Program-made: the position numbers and the translations under genes
Notes under the pieces: generated by a model
Told to the model about the DNA's origin: nothing
The model's input: only the letters and a program-made list of their open reading frames with translations
The model's database searches: none
Shown here: piece after piece, positions 17,811 through 26,875 of the stretch
Layout: each line of letters opens with the position of its first letter
How positions within the stretch are numbered: position 1 is the stretch's first letter
Assembly: GCF_037974355.1 (NCBI RefSeq)
Contig: NZ_CP150235.1
Coordinates: 3,968,001 to 4,032,000 of the forward strand
Origin: Paenibacillus sp. FSL R5-0517
GTDB taxonomy: Bacteria; Bacillota; Bacilli; Paenibacillales; Paenibacillaceae
DNA length: 64,000 nucleotides
Direction of reading: 5' to 3'

Positions 17811-18788
17811 TTAGAAATTCACGACTTTGTTAACCGCAGCAACGATACGTGCCGGGTTAGGCAGCCATGTATCTTCGATTTGTGCAAAAGGATATACAGT
17901 ATCCGGACCAGCTACACGCAGAACCGGTGCTTCCAAGTGCAGGATTGCTTTTTCATTGATTTGGGCAATGACTTCAGCTGCAACACCTGCGCTCTTTTGA
18001 GCTTCCTGTACAACAATTGCACGGTTTGTTTTCTTAATAGAAGCAACGATGGTATCGATGTCGATCGGGCTAACCGTACGAAGGTCGATAACTTCAACGT
18101 TGATACCTTGTTTTTCGAGTTCCTCTGCTGCTTTCACAGAAGTATGAACCATCATACCGTAAGTGATGATCGTTACATCGGAACCTTCACGAACAACGTT
18201 CGCTTTACCCAATTCAACAACGTAATCTTCTTCAGGAACTTCTGCACGGAAAGCATGGTACAGGTTCAAGTGCTCCATGAAGAATACAGGGTCATTATCG
18301 CGAATAGAAGCGATCATCAGACCTTTTGCATCGTATGGGTTAGAAGGAACAACTACTTTGATACCTGGTGTTTGCGTGAGCAGACCTTCCAGGGAATCTG
18401 TATGCAATTCTGCCGCTTTTACACCGCCACCGAATGGTGTACGGAATACGATTGGAGAATTGTATTTTCCACCGGAGCGGAAACGCATACGAGCAGCTTG
18501 CACTACCATTTGGTCAAGGGCTTCGAAGATAAAACCAACGAATTGGATCTCAGCAACCGGACGGAAGCCTTGCACACCCAGACCTACAGCCAAACCGCCA
18601 ATAGCGGACTCCGCCAGTGGTGTATCAAATACACGCTCTTCGCCAAACTCTTTTTGCAGACCTTCCGTTACACGGAAAACGCCGCCTACATTACCTACGT
18701 CTTCACCGAAAAGCAGAACGTTAGGATCACGTTTCAACTCCACGCGAAGCGCATCACGGATTGCTTCTTTCATGTTCATTTGTGCCAT
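17811..18788 (-). CDS. pdhB: Pyruvate dehydrogenase E1 beta subunit
   Basis: The 325-residue subunit has the same length as B. subtilis PdhB. With PdhA it decarboxylates pyruvate using thiamine diphosphate. Signatures are [32 protein letters not shown] and the C-terminal transketolase domain with [11 protein letters not shown] chose the ATG at 18788 because AAGGAGG lies 11 bases upstream; in-frame upstream ATGs have no or too-close ribosome binding sites. Confidence 0.96.
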   Translation of the reverse strand: MAQMNMKEAIRDALRVELKRDPNVLLFGEDVGNVGGVFRVTEGLQKEFGEERVFDTPLAESAIGGLAVGLGVQGFRPVAEIQFVGFIFEALDQMVVQAARMRFRSGGKYNSPIVFRTPFGGGVKAAELHTDSLEGLLTQTPGIKVVVPSNPYDAKGLMIASIRDNDPVFFMEHLNLYHAFRAEVPEEDYVVELGKANVVREGSDVTIITYGMMVHTSVKAAEELEKQGINVEVIDLRTVSPIDIDTIVASIKKTNRAIVVQEAQKSAGVAAEVIAQINEKAILHLEAPVLRVAGPDTVYPFAQIEDTWLPNPARIVAAVNKVVNF

Positions 18789-18889
18789 TTGCTTCATTTC
18801 CTCCTTAAACATTGACAGTTCACATTTGAATTCGTACATGTATACCGGGACATTAAAGTCGCGGATGTTTATGCTTTATCGGAAAAAAC

Positions 18890-19957
18890 TTATTGGAAAT
18901 CAGCTTTTTGCTCTTCCAAGTGCTTAGGCGTTTGTTCGAACATGCTGTCGATCAAGCCCGAAATCGTCATTTTCTCGGTTTTTTCCGCTTTTTTGATTTC
19001 TTCATTTACTTTAGCTTTTGCTTCTTCTTTCACACGTGCTGTATCTTCTTCAGTCCAAAGACCTTTTTTCTCCAGATATTTAGCGAAACGTGCGATAGGA
19101 TCTTTAGCAGACCATTCAGCCTCTTCTTCTTTTGTACGATACTTGGAAGCATCATCCGAAAGGGAGTGAGGGCGGAAACGGTATGTTACTGCTTCGATCA
19201 ATGTTGCGCCTTCTCCATTACGTCCGCGTTCAGCAGCTTCCTGAACAGCTTTGATAACAGCGAAGATGTCCATACCGTCAACTTTAACACCTTTGATCCC
19301 TGCTGCTACCGCTTTGTGAGCGATGGACAGAGCTGCTGTTTGTTTAGCAAAAGGAGTTGTGATGGCATAACCATTGTTTTGTACGAAGAAAATTACAGGC
19401 AGTTTGTATACACCAGCGTAGTTCAGACCTTCATAGAAGTCACCTTCAGAAGAACCGCCATCACCTGTGTACGTGATAACAACTTGTTTTTGTTTCTTCA
19501 ATTTGTAACCCATAGCGATACCCATTGCATGCAGAATTTGTGCACCAATGATAATTTGTGGCATCAATACATTAACGCCATCTGGAATTTGTCCACCATG
19601 TTGGTGTCCACGGGAGTACAAGAATGCTTGATAAAGAGGAAGTCCATGCCATACGAGTTGCGGAATGTCACGATAGCCAGGACATACAAAGTCTTCTTTT
19701 TCAATTGCAAATTCACTACCAACCATTGTAGCTTCTTGACCAGATACTGGAGCATAGAAACCAAGACGACCTTGACGGCCCAGGTTTACTGCACGGTCAT
19801 CCCAAGTACGGGTAAATACCATGCGGTACATAATTTCTTTTAATTGATCATCGGAAAGTGTAGGCATCATGTCTTTGTTAACAATTTCGCCGTCAGGAGA
19901 CAGCACGGACAGAGCTTCTACATCCTCTGTATACACTTCATAAGGAACCTTGCTCAT
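18890..19957 (-). CDS. pdhA: Pyruvate dehydrogenase E1 alpha subunit
   Basis: The 355-residue subunit has the thiamine-diphosphate motif GDGGSSEGDFYEGLNYA (about 165-180) and the phosphorylation-loop-like region FRPHSLSDD. It is the first gene of the PDH operon. I chose the ATG at 19957 (MSKVPYEVY) with GAGGTG 9 bases upstream; the frame is open 12 codons further. A consensus-like promoter lies 56-85 bases upstream. Confidence 0.95.
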   Translation of the reverse strand: MSKVPYEVYTEDVEALSVLSPDGEIVNKDMMPTLSDDQLKEIMYRMVFTRTWDDRAVNLGRQGRLGFYAPVSGQEATMVGSEFAIEKEDFVCPGYRDIPQLVWHGLPLYQAFLYSRGHQHGGQIPDGVNVLMPQIIIGAQILHAMGIAMGYKLKKQKQVVITYTGDGGSSEGDFYEGLNYAGVYKLPVIFFVQNNGYAITTPFAKQTAALSIAHKAVAAGIKGVKVDGMDIFAVIKAVQEAAERGRNGEGATLIEAVTYRFRPHSLSDDASKYRTKEEEAEWSAKDPIARFAKYLEKKGLWTEEDTARVKEEAKAKVNEEIKKAEKTEKMTISGLIDSMFEQTPKHLEEQKADFQ

Positions 19958-20012
19958 TTTTTTCTTCACCTCAACAAAAAATTTGAATATCAAGTTCCGC
20001 TGTTATAATATT

Positions 20013-20042
20013 ATTATACACCTGTTTCACTCCATACGTCAA
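20013..20042 (-). promoter_or_regulatory. Sigma-A-type promoter of pdhA
   Basis: Read on minus, TTGACG (20037-20042) and a perfect TATAAT (20013-20018) are separated by 18 bases, 56 bases upstream of the pdhA start codon. No terminator lies between it and the gene. Confidence 0.7.
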
Positions 20043-20213
20043 AGAAATCCGTAATTTTTTTATGTTTCCTGTCGGATTGTATGTATAACAGGGGCTTAAT
20101 ATTGGTATAACAGCATAATACATGATTGCGTGTTTGACCTAACCCCGCACAAGGGTAATCTTACCGTATTGCGCGGTCGAATGCAAAAAATTAACCGAGA
20201 AAGGTGACGTTTT

Positions 20214-20948
20214 ATGACGGATTCCCGCTATTTGAAACGCACGATTGTGAAGGAAGAGATTGAAAGTCGCTATCTCGGAGAGAAGCGAACACTCCGTATT
20301 TATCTTCCTCCGGGCTATAACGAATTACTTAGCTACCCTGTCGTATATTGTCAGGATGGTGAAGAGTTTTTCAATTTCGGTCGAATTGCCACAACAGCTA
20401 ACCGAATTATTTTGGACGAAGGAGCTGAACCTTTCATTATTGTAGGTGTTCAGGTCGATGTGTCTGTGAGAACGCAGGAATATGCTCCATTCGGAGATCG
20501 GTTCAAGGCATATACCGCTTGCTTCGCTGAAGAGATTATTCCCTATATAGAAGAGAAATATCCTGTGCGCCGTTCTCCGCAGGAACGTATTCTTGCCGGA
20601 GACTCACTAGGTGGCAGTGTTTCGCTTCATCTTGCTCTGTTATATCCGGATCTGTTCACACGTGTAATCAGCATGTCCGGTGCCTTCTATTCTGCTTCTC
20701 AAGAAATCTATGCTGCAGCCGAAGATCTGTCCTGGCTCTCGATCTGGATGATCGTTGGTTTGCAGGAAACTGCATTCAAGGCAGACACCGGTACATATAA
20801 TTTCGTTCAATTAAACCGGGATACGCGTGATTTGCTGGAAAAACGTGGCGCTCTCGTCTCCTATCAGGAGAAAGACGGGAACCACCAATGGGGTTTTTGG
20901 CAGAATGAATTGCCAGATGCATTGTTATATTTTCTTCAGGAAAGATAA
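20214..20948 (+). CDS. Putative esterase (alpha/beta hydrolase, esterase D/Fes-like)
   Basis: The 244-residue protein is of the PF00756-type putative esterase family. The nucleophile elbow is AGDSLGGS (GxSxG) near residue 142, and HQWGFW near the C-terminus supplies the probable catalytic histidine. There is no signal peptide, so it should be cytoplasmic. Relatives hydrolyse siderophore or acyl esters; the substrate here is not determinable. It starts at ATG behind GAAAGGTGA and is divergent from pdhA. Confidence 0.85.
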   Translation: MTDSRYLKRTIVKEEIESRYLGEKRTLRIYLPPGYNELLSYPVVYCQDGEEFFNFGRIATTANRIILDEGAEPFIIVGVQVDVSVRTQEYAPFGDRFKAYTACFAEEIIPYIEEKYPVRRSPQERILAGDSLGGSVSLHLALLYPDLFTRVISMSGAFYSASQEIYAAAEDLSWLSIWMIVGLQETAFKADTGTYNFVQLNRDTRDLLEKRGALVSYQEKDGNHQWGFWQNELPDALLYFLQER

Positions 20949-20969
20949 AAATAAATTGGATCACTTCAA

Positions 20970-20996
20970 CAGGCGGCTGAAATGCCGCTTTTGTTT
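20970..20996 (+). terminator. Terminator after the esterase gene
   Basis: The short stem gcggc/gccgc with a TGAAAT loop is followed by ttttgtttt, 22 bases past the stop. Confidence 0.7.
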
Positions 20997-21030
20997 TGCG
21001 CCATAATGATACCGCTTACAATTGTAATCT

Positions 21031-21082
21031 AAAAAAGAAGCAGGATTCCCTGCCGGGTTAAATGCCCACTCCTGCTTCTTTG
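21031..21082 (-). terminator. Terminator of the phosphatase gene
   Basis: A 12-bp outer stem, aaagaagcagga with tcctgcttcttt, encloses a smaller ccctgcc/ggg hairpin. On minus it ends in a T-run, 38 bases after the stop at 21120. Confidence 0.8.
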
Positions 21083-21119
21083 TCCGATTACAAGTTAAGT
21101 ATCAGTTCAGGTTTAGTTG

Positions 21120-21590
21120 CTAGGCTATGGAATGTTCATCTTTAATTTTACTCAACAGAACGTCGCAGCCTGTGTTAACCAACTCGTACACCTCTTCAAA
21201 ATTGCCAGTGTAATACGGGTCAGGTACTTCCCTGAGTTTTTCCTCCGGAAGCATGTCCATAAACTTGATGATTTCCGCCTCAGCTCCGCCTGGAACGTTC
21301 CGTACATTATCTGCATTCGAATTATCCATACACACAATATAATCAAATTGATCAAAGTCTTCGCTGGCGAATTGTCTCGCTGCCATGTTGGCATAAGAAA
21401 TCTGGTATGAATCCAGCAATTTTCGAGTCCCTTCATGCGGAGGTTTACCAACGTGCCAGTTCCCCGTACCCGCTGAGTCCACACGAATCTGGTGTTCAAG
21501 CCCATTCTCCAGGACTTTGTGGCGAAGAACTGCTTCAGCCATAGGTGATCTACATATATTGCCCAGACATACAAATAAAACGTGAATCAT
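21120..21590 (-). CDS. Low-molecular-weight protein tyrosine phosphatase
   Basis: The 156-residue cytoplasmic phosphatase has the active-site P-loop CLGNICRS (Cys8 nucleophile) at the N-terminus and the general acid in VPDPYYTG near residue 123, the full catalytic set of the family. It is YfkJ-like in size. It is not beside a tyrosine-kinase or capsule cluster, so the target is unknown. It follows the channel gene with 1 base between, so the two are probably co-transcribed. Confidence 0.93.
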   Translation of the reverse strand: MIHVLFVCLGNICRSPMAEAVLRHKVLENGLEHQIRVDSAGTGNWHVGKPPHEGTRKLLDSYQISYANMAARQFASEDFDQFDYIVCMDNSNADNVRNVPGGAEAEIIKFMDMLPEEKLREVPDPYYTGNFEEVYELVNTGCDVLLSKIKDEHSIA

Positions 21591-21591
21591 A

Positions 21592-22293
21592 TTAATCCCC
21601 CTTGCTTAACGTACCTTGAAGTACCGACGATGTTGGCTGTGTTACAAGGCTTTCCGGCTGAGGACCGATGTTTCCCGTCTCAGATGGCACCAACGAACGG
21701 CGTGGCAGTTTCCATTTATAATGTACAGAACACATTCGGAAAAACACAACAGCCGCGAAACATAACAATAATCCGGCATTCGTTGTTAACCATCCCATAC
21801 CTATGACAAAACCGGCTGTCATTGCCCATACAGCATAGATTTCATCTCGCAATACAAGCGGCTTGCGCCCTGCAAGCACATCACGAATAACGCCCCCGCC
21901 AATCCCTGTCATTACAGCCGCTACAATAACTGCGCTAATAGGATGTCCCATGTTTGCAGCGTACAGTGCCCCTTGGATTGCAAATGCTGCAAGTCCGATT
22001 GCATCAAACAAAGCCTCTGTTCGCTTCCAGTGACTAATCCACTTAAGAGGTAATATAAACGCAATCGCTACAGATACTAAGGCCAACATAATTAGTGATC
22101 CCTGGCTCCAGAGTGTAGTTACAGGTATTCCTATAAGTACATTCCGAATAATTCCGCCTCCGAATGCCGTGACAAGTCCCAGCACAAGTACACCCAAAAT
22201 GTCATACTCCTCTTCCATTGCCACGAAAGCACCGGACATTGCAAATGCGATGGTGCCTATAATACTGAATACTTCAAAAATGTGTAAGTCCAA
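21592..22293 (-). CDS. TRIC/UPF0126 family membrane channel protein
   Basis: The protein has about 233 residues and roughly seven membrane helices in two repeats. Each repeat has a Gly-rich bend (TAFGGGIIRNVL near 47; TGIGGGVIRDVL near 133) typical of the prokaryotic TRIC cation-channel/UPF0126 family (YvgT-like). I chose the TTG at 22293 because AAGTGAGGT lies 9 bases upstream; an in-frame TTG at 22302 would abut that site. Its ion specificity is unknown. Confidence 0.85.
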   Translation of the reverse strand: MDLHIFEVFSIIGTIAFAMSGAFVAMEEEYDILGVLVLGLVTAFGGGIIRNVLIGIPVTTLWSQGSLIMLALVSVAIAFILPLKWISHWKRTEALFDAIGLAAFAIQGALYAANMGHPISAVIVAAVMTGIGGGVIRDVLAGRKPLVLRDEIYAVWAMTAGFVIGMGWLTTNAGLLLCFAAVVFFRMCSVHYKWKLPRRSLVPSETGNIGPQPESLVTQPTSSVLQGTLSKGD

Positions 22294-22475
22294 CCTGTTC
22301 AAACCTCACTTTTCAAGTCATCTCCATGTCGCTCTACCCATTGTATCCGCGAGCACTGAAATTGTGCAACCACATTTTGTGGATTATACTGGTTTGGTGA
22401 ATATATTTGTACAGTTTCCTACAACATATCTGAACAACGAACTATTTTTCTTTGACCTAGGAAGGATGAAATAAA

Positions 22476-23117
22476 ATGACGGTGAAACGGATTGTTATAT
22501 TTACAGGCGGAAATCTATCTCCAGAATTACTTCAGGAAATACGTGATGATGACATGATCATTGCGGCTGATCGCGGCGCATTATTTTTAATTGAACACGG
22601 CGTTCAGCCTCATATTGCAGTTGGTGATTTCGACTCTATCTCCGAAGAGCAACGTATAATTGTTAGTAACAACAGCACAAAGTTCATTACATGCGACCCT
22701 GTTCATAAAGATCTTACCGATACGGAAATGGCTTTTGAAACAGCGTTAGATCACGAACCTTCTCACATTCTGATGTTAGGCGCTACAGGTACTCGGATGG
22801 ATCATACACTCGCTAATGTACATATTATGGTTCGTGCAATGCAGCATCATATCTCATGTGTAATTCAGGACAAGCATAACTATATGACTCTGACAACTTC
22901 CAAAGCTGTAGTTGAACACCGTGACTATAAATATGTTTCTTTACTCCCCTTAACTCATGAAGTTACAGGAATAACACTGGAAGGTTTCATGTATCCGCTG
23001 AATCAAGCCACTATTCGCATGGGCCAATCCCTTGGCATAAGCAACCAACTCCTAGGCGCTTCAGGTACCGTTACTATCGATAGCGGCCTACTACTAATCA
23101 TTCAAAGCAAAGATTAA
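22476..23117 (+). CDS. thiN: Thiamine pyrophosphokinase
   Basis: The 213-residue enzyme converts thiamine plus ATP to thiamine diphosphate, cofactor of the PDH E1 encoded nearby. Signatures are DRGALFLIEHG, VGDFDSI, DLTDTEMA and GATGTRMDHTLAN, all typical of ThiN/TPK. It stands alone here, about 5.7 kb from the thiazole operon, without a visible TPP riboswitch. AGGAAGGATG precedes the ATG. Confidence 0.95.
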   Translation: MTVKRIVIFTGGNLSPELLQEIRDDDMIIAADRGALFLIEHGVQPHIAVGDFDSISEEQRIIVSNNSTKFITCDPVHKDLTDTEMAFETALDHEPSHILMLGATGTRMDHTLANVHIMVRAMQHHISCVIQDKHNYMTLTTSKAVVEHRDYKYVSLLPLTHEVTGITLEGFMYPLNQATIRMGQSLGISNQLLGASGTVTIDSGLLLIIQSKD

Positions 23118-23193
23118 ATGTATCCGCATGGCATTTTAATTATTACGTTTTTGTAACCAGTGATTTCGATCATAAAATAGATTCATACACAAC

Positions 23194-23223
23194 AAAGACC
23201 CTTGAGACTCAAGGGTCTTTTCT
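23194..23223 (+). terminator. Terminator of thiN
   Basis: The hairpin aaagacccttga/tcaagggtcttt with loop GAC is followed by TTTCTATTT. Confidence 0.88.
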
Positions 23224-23410
23224 ATTTCATCTTTATTTATTATTCGTCAATGATTAATTTTTTGACATTTTTAATTATATTTTAATAAACATACCCAAAC
23301 CATTGTGGCGCAAGGGATTACACATGCCCATCCAATTTCTAGGCTGTTACAAAGCTGTTATACTCGCTCTAGCAACTTAACGAAAACGAATTTTGGAGGT
23401 ACTAACTAAT

Positions 23411-23911
23411 ATGAAAACAAACATCTTTGTCCAAAAGGCCGTAACCGTCGGGTTGTGCGCTACACTAGGTTTTGGAGCTGTATTAATGACTAACGCCCCT
23501 GTCGCACAGGCAGCAACTGCATCTGTGTCCACAGGTCAACAAATTGTTAACTATGGTAAAAAATTCACTGGAACTCCATATGAATTTGGTGCTTCAACAA
23601 CAACAACCAGAGTTTTTGATTGCTCTTCCTTTATGAAATATATTTTCAAAAAGTATGGTGTAGACTTGCCACGCACTTCCGTGAAACAATCTAAAGAAGG
23701 TAAAGCTGTATCCAAAGCTAATCTGCGTGTTGGTGATCTTGTATTCTTCTCCAGCGGTAGCCGTTCTACAGGCTCCAACGTTACTCATGTAGGCGTATAC
23801 GCAGGTGACGGAAAGATTCTGCATACGTATGGATCTCCAGGCGTAACGATCTCGGATCTGAACTCCGGTACTTGGAAAAGAACTTACGTTAAAGCTCGTC
23901 GTGTACTCTAG
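23411..23911 (+). CDS. Secreted NlpC/P60 peptidoglycan endopeptidase
   Basis: The 166-residue exported protein has a signal peptide (about 1-35, probable cleavage after AQA) followed directly by an NlpC/P60 domain. The catalytic Cys lies in FDCSSFM, the His in VTHVGVYAGD, and a third polar residue in ILHTYG. Such enzymes cleave stem peptides of peptidoglycan. There are no LysM or SH3 binding repeats, so it is a minimal catalytic form. ATG at 23411 has GGAGGT 10 bases upstream. A TTGACA at 23262 lies upstream without a clear -10. Confidence 0.93.
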   Translation: MKTNIFVQKAVTVGLCATLGFGAVLMTNAPVAQAATASVSTGQQIVNYGKKFTGTPYEFGASTTTTRVFDCSSFMKYIFKKYGVDLPRTSVKQSKEGKAVSKANLRVGDLVFFSSGSRSTGSNVTHVGVYAGDGKILHTYGSPGVTISDLNSGTWKRTYVKARRVL

Positions 23912-24025
23912 AACCGTTTATAGTTCATATTTAATCAGTAAGGGCCGGATAATATGATCCGGTCTTTTCTTTTACCCTTTTTTCACCACACTTTAAACTG
24001 GAGATTCATGGAATGGTTGAAATTT

Positions 24026-24730
24026 CTAAATTTTATCATGAAGCATATAGCCGATCCCACGCACAGTATGAATCAGCTTCACACTTTTTCCCTTATCTAC
24101 CTTAACCCTCAGATGTTTGATATACACGTCCACTACGTTCGTATCCATGGCATACTCATACCCCCACACTTCCCTTAAAATATCACTCCGGGTACATGCT
24201 TCATTCACATGCAACGCCAGAAATTCCAGCAATTCGTACTCTTTTGGCGTTAATATTAGGTACTCACCCGCACGATTTACCCGCCTTGAACGTAAATTCA
24301 CTTTAAGATCATGAACTACAATCACTTCTTCACTCTCCTGCGTTGCATTCGCAAAAACACGCAATAGATTTCGTATTCTGGCTAGCATCACGGTCAAGTG
24401 AATGGGCTCCTCCATCACGTCATTAGCTCCGTAATCCAGCCATTCCACGATGACCTGAGGAGATGCATTTGAAGTAATAACCAGCAGAGGGATCACCTGT
24501 CCGCTCTCTATCCAACGTTTCAACTCTGATTTCTGATCCTGGTTAAGGTGTGCATGCTCCTCTTCCCGGTCTACCAGGATGATCAGGTTAATATGCTGCA
24601 ACGAAGGCTTGACGGATTGGTTTAGTTCAGAACACTCCATTCGTTGCACCTCATACCCTTCAGCACATAAAACGTCGTAAATAAGGCTAGCCTGCTCTCC
24701 TGCTCCAATCAGCAAAATGGCTGTTTTCAC
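24026..24730 (-). CDS. Orphan OmpR-like regulator with degenerate receiver
   Basis: The 234-residue protein has a convincing C-terminal winged helix (about 135-230: LTPKEYELLEFL, YIKHLRVKV, VRGIGYML). The receiver half lacks key residues. The acidic pocket reads LLIGAGEQ instead of the usual Asp-Asp/Glu. The Lys-Pro of the beta5 loop is Glu-Pro (MEEP). The only candidate acceptor, Asp54, is shifted by one residue. It may act without phosphorylation. No kinase gene is adjacent. The start is GTG behind GGGTGA. Confidence 0.85.
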   Translation of the reverse strand: MKTAILLIGAGEQASLIYDVLCAEGYEVQRMECSELNQSVKPSLQHINLIILVDREEEHAHLNQDQKSELKRWIESGQVIPLLVITSNASPQVIVEWLDYGANDVMEEPIHLTVMLARIRNLLRVFANATQESEEVIVVHDLKVNLRSRRVNRAGEYLILTPKEYELLEFLALHVNEACTRSDILREVWGYEYAMDTNVVDVYIKHLRVKVDKGKSVKLIHTVRGIGYMLHDKI

Positions 24731-24802
24731 TGTTTTTCACCCGGCCTGTCTCTATCCCCGCTGCGCGTAGCAGTGGTTGGTACAGTTAGCATGCCGTAAA
24801 AT

Positions 24803-24842
24803 GAAAAAGTCCATTCCCTCAAGGGAACAGACTTTGTTTCTT
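24803..24842 (-). terminator. Terminator of the thiazole operon
   Basis: Read on minus, aaagtctgttccct pairs with agggaatggacttt, followed by a T-run, just after the thiF stop. Confidence 0.85.
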
Positions 24843-24849
24843 TCTTGCT

Positions 24850-25905
24850 TTAACCAAAGTAACGATGAACGAGAGTACGCGCTTCAGCTGTATCTTTTGT
24901 TCCGTGTACGAGAACACGTCCATCCTGGAATACGACCATTCTATGAGCTCCTGTTGTAAAAGAAACCAGAAACGGATTGGATTCCACTTTTCCTTCTTCA
25001 AGTCTGTTCAAGCGATCCGCCGTTTGTTGAAGATTCAAATTCATGCGCCGTGCAGGGCGGATCTGAACGGTATCCCTTCCACACAACACATCGGTTTTTT
25101 CCAGATTGGACGCAGAAAGATATGGATACGTTGCCGAAGGACCGCATGAAGGACAGTCTTGCTTTTTCGCACCATCCACATTGATGGATATGTATTCGTT
25201 CCTCCACACGTCAAATGACAACAACTTGCGTCTCAATGCATTCTCATTGCCACTAAGCAGCTTCATCGCTTCTGCTGTCTGATTCGCCGTTACCATTTGT
25301 ACCGCTTGTGGAATGATGCCAGACGTATCACAGGTATCTCCACCCAGGGGGACTTCACCCAGCAAACAATTTAAACATGGCGTCTCTCCAGGCATAAACG
25401 TATAGGTGATGCCGTAACTCCCCACGCATCCACCATAAATCCAGGGAATACGATGCTTTTGTGCCATATCATTCATGAGTAGTCGGGTATCAAAATTATC
25501 CGTTGCATCCATGATCAAGTCTGCATGCTGAATGAGTTCTTCCAGTTCATCTACTCTGACATCCAATACCTTTCCTTCCACATGAACCGTGGAATTAATG
25601 GCAGATAAACGTTTTTCCGCAGCCATCGCTTTCGGCATCCGTTCAATTGCGTCCTGCTCTACATATAATTGTTGCCGCTGCAAATTACTCCACTCCACAT
25701 AATCACGATCCACGATCGTTATGTGCCCGACGCCTGAACGCACTAACGTTTCGGCAATTCCTGTTCCGAGTGCGCCAGCGCCTACAATTAAAACTCTGCT
25801 GCCCTTTAATCTGTCCTGGCCTTCCTTGCCAAGTGGCGCATACCTTTCCTGTCTGGAATACCGGTCGGCCTGCTCGGAGGAAATTGATTGTTGTTGATCT
25901 ATCAT
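24850..25905 (-). CDS. thiF: ThiF/MoeB-family adenylyltransferase (thiamine)
   Basis: The 351-residue E1-like enzyme adenylates the C-terminal Gly-Gly of ThiS for sulfur transfer. It has the nucleotide motif GAGALGTG (about 42-49), [22 protein letters not shown], and zinc cysteines CLNC and CPSC. The C-terminal 70 residues are an extension beyond the catalytic fold. The start overlaps the thiG stop as ATGA. MoeB function cannot be excluded from the family alone, but the operon fixes the assignment. Confidence 0.92.
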   Translation of the reverse strand: MIDQQQSISSEQADRYSRQERYAPLGKEGQDRLKGSRVLIVGAGALGTGIAETLVRSGVGHITIVDRDYVEWSNLQRQQLYVEQDAIERMPKAMAAEKRLSAINSTVHVEGKVLDVRVDELEELIQHADLIMDATDNFDTRLLMNDMAQKHRIPWIYGGCVGSYGITYTFMPGETPCLNCLLGEVPLGGDTCDTSGIIPQAVQMVTANQTAEAMKLLSGNENALRRKLLSFDVWRNEYISINVDGAKKQDCPSCGPSATYPYLSASNLEKTDVLCGRDTVQIRPARRMNLNLQQTADRLNRLEEGKVESNPFLVSFTTGAHRMVVFQDGRVLVHGTKDTAEARTLVHRYFG

Positions 25906-26672
25906 GTATGAACCATTCCTTCCACCGGACTACTGGCCGCTGCATAACGCTTCACAGGAATCATGCCTGCCTCATATGCCAGTCTACCTGCCTCTACACC
26001 CATTCGCATCGCTCTAGCCATATTCACCGGATTTCCTGATCCGGATACTGCTGTATTCAACAATACACCATCTGCACCAAGTTCCATGGCATAAGCAGCA
26101 TCTTTTGGAGAGCGCAACCCTGCATCCACAATCACAGGCACAACGGCCTGCTCAATGATGATCTCAAGATTATAGGGATTAATGATGCCTCTACCTGCTC
26201 CGATGGGAGAAGCGCCAGGCATTACGGCATGTACTCCAAGCAATTGCAGCCTTTTGGCCAGAATGACATCATCTGAAATATAAGGCAGCACAGTGAAGCC
26301 CTTTTCAAGCAAAATTTCGCAAGCCTTGTACGTTTCAATCGGATCTGGGAGCAATGTCTTTCCATCTCCGATGACTTCGACTTTTATCATATCACAAAGT
26401 CCCGAAGCCCGCGCAAGCTCGGCGATCCGCACCGCCTCTTCCGCAGTGGAAGCCCCAGCCGTATTCGGCAGAAGCGTATATTGATCCAGATCCAATGTAT
26501 CCAGGAAATGCTTCTGGTTACGTTCCTCCAGATTCAGACGACGAACAGCAAAGGTTAAAACTTCCGTTCCAGATGCATCCACAGCCTGACTCTGCACTTC
26601 AAGATCCGAAAACTTGCCTGTTCCGAGCAATAATCTGGACTCAAACGTATATTTACCAATGTTCAACATCAT
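25902..26672 (-). CDS. thiG: Thiazole synthase
   Basis: The TIM-barrel enzyme of about 256 residues forms the thiazole phosphate from DXP, ThiS-thiocarboxylate and dehydroglycine. It has LLLGTGKF near the N-terminus, the Schiff-base lysine in MIKVEVIGD, and phosphate-binding [11 protein letters not shown] and [11 protein letters not shown]. The start ATG overlaps the thiS stop as TGATG, with GGAGGCGG formed by the end of thiS. Confidence 0.95.
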   Translation of the reverse strand: MMLNIGKYTFESRLLLGTGKFSDLEVQSQAVDASGTEVLTFAVRRLNLEERNQKHFLDTLDLDQYTLLPNTAGASTAEEAVRIAELARASGLCDMIKVEVIGDGKTLLPDPIETYKACEILLEKGFTVLPYISDDVILAKRLQLLGVHAVMPGASPIGAGRGIINPYNLEIIIEQAVVPVIVDAGLRSPKDAAYAMELGADGVLLNTAVSGSGNPVNMARAMRMGVEAGRLAYEAGMIPVKRYAAASSPVEGMVHT

Positions 26673-26875
26673 CAACCGCCTCCTACAAAATGTACAATCT
26701 CGATTTGATCGCCTTCTCTTAATGCCGTTGACTCATGATACTCACGCGTTAAGATATGCCTGTTCAGCTCGACAACTACAGTCTTGACTGGCAGGTCAAA
26801 CGATTGGAGCAGTTTATCCACACGATTTAATCTGTCTTCAATCTCCATCCGTTGTCCATTAACAATGATATTCAC
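26672..26875 (-). CDS. thiS: Sulfur carrier protein ThiS
   Basis: The 67-residue ubiquitin-fold carrier has strand MNIIVNGQ at the start and ends in HFVGGG, giving the terminal Gly-Gly that ThiF adenylates and that is then thiocarboxylated. It overlaps thiO by 4 bases and thiG by 1 base. Confidence 0.95.
   Translation of the reverse strand: MNIIVNGQRMEIEDRLNRVDKLLQSFDLPVKTVVVELNRHILTREYHESTALREGDQIEIVHFVGGG

Noticed and set aside
14887..19843. Several long plus-strand frames across lpd, pdhC, pdhB and pdhA
   Set aside because: They mirror highly expressed minus-strand genes and have the atypical composition of antisense frames.
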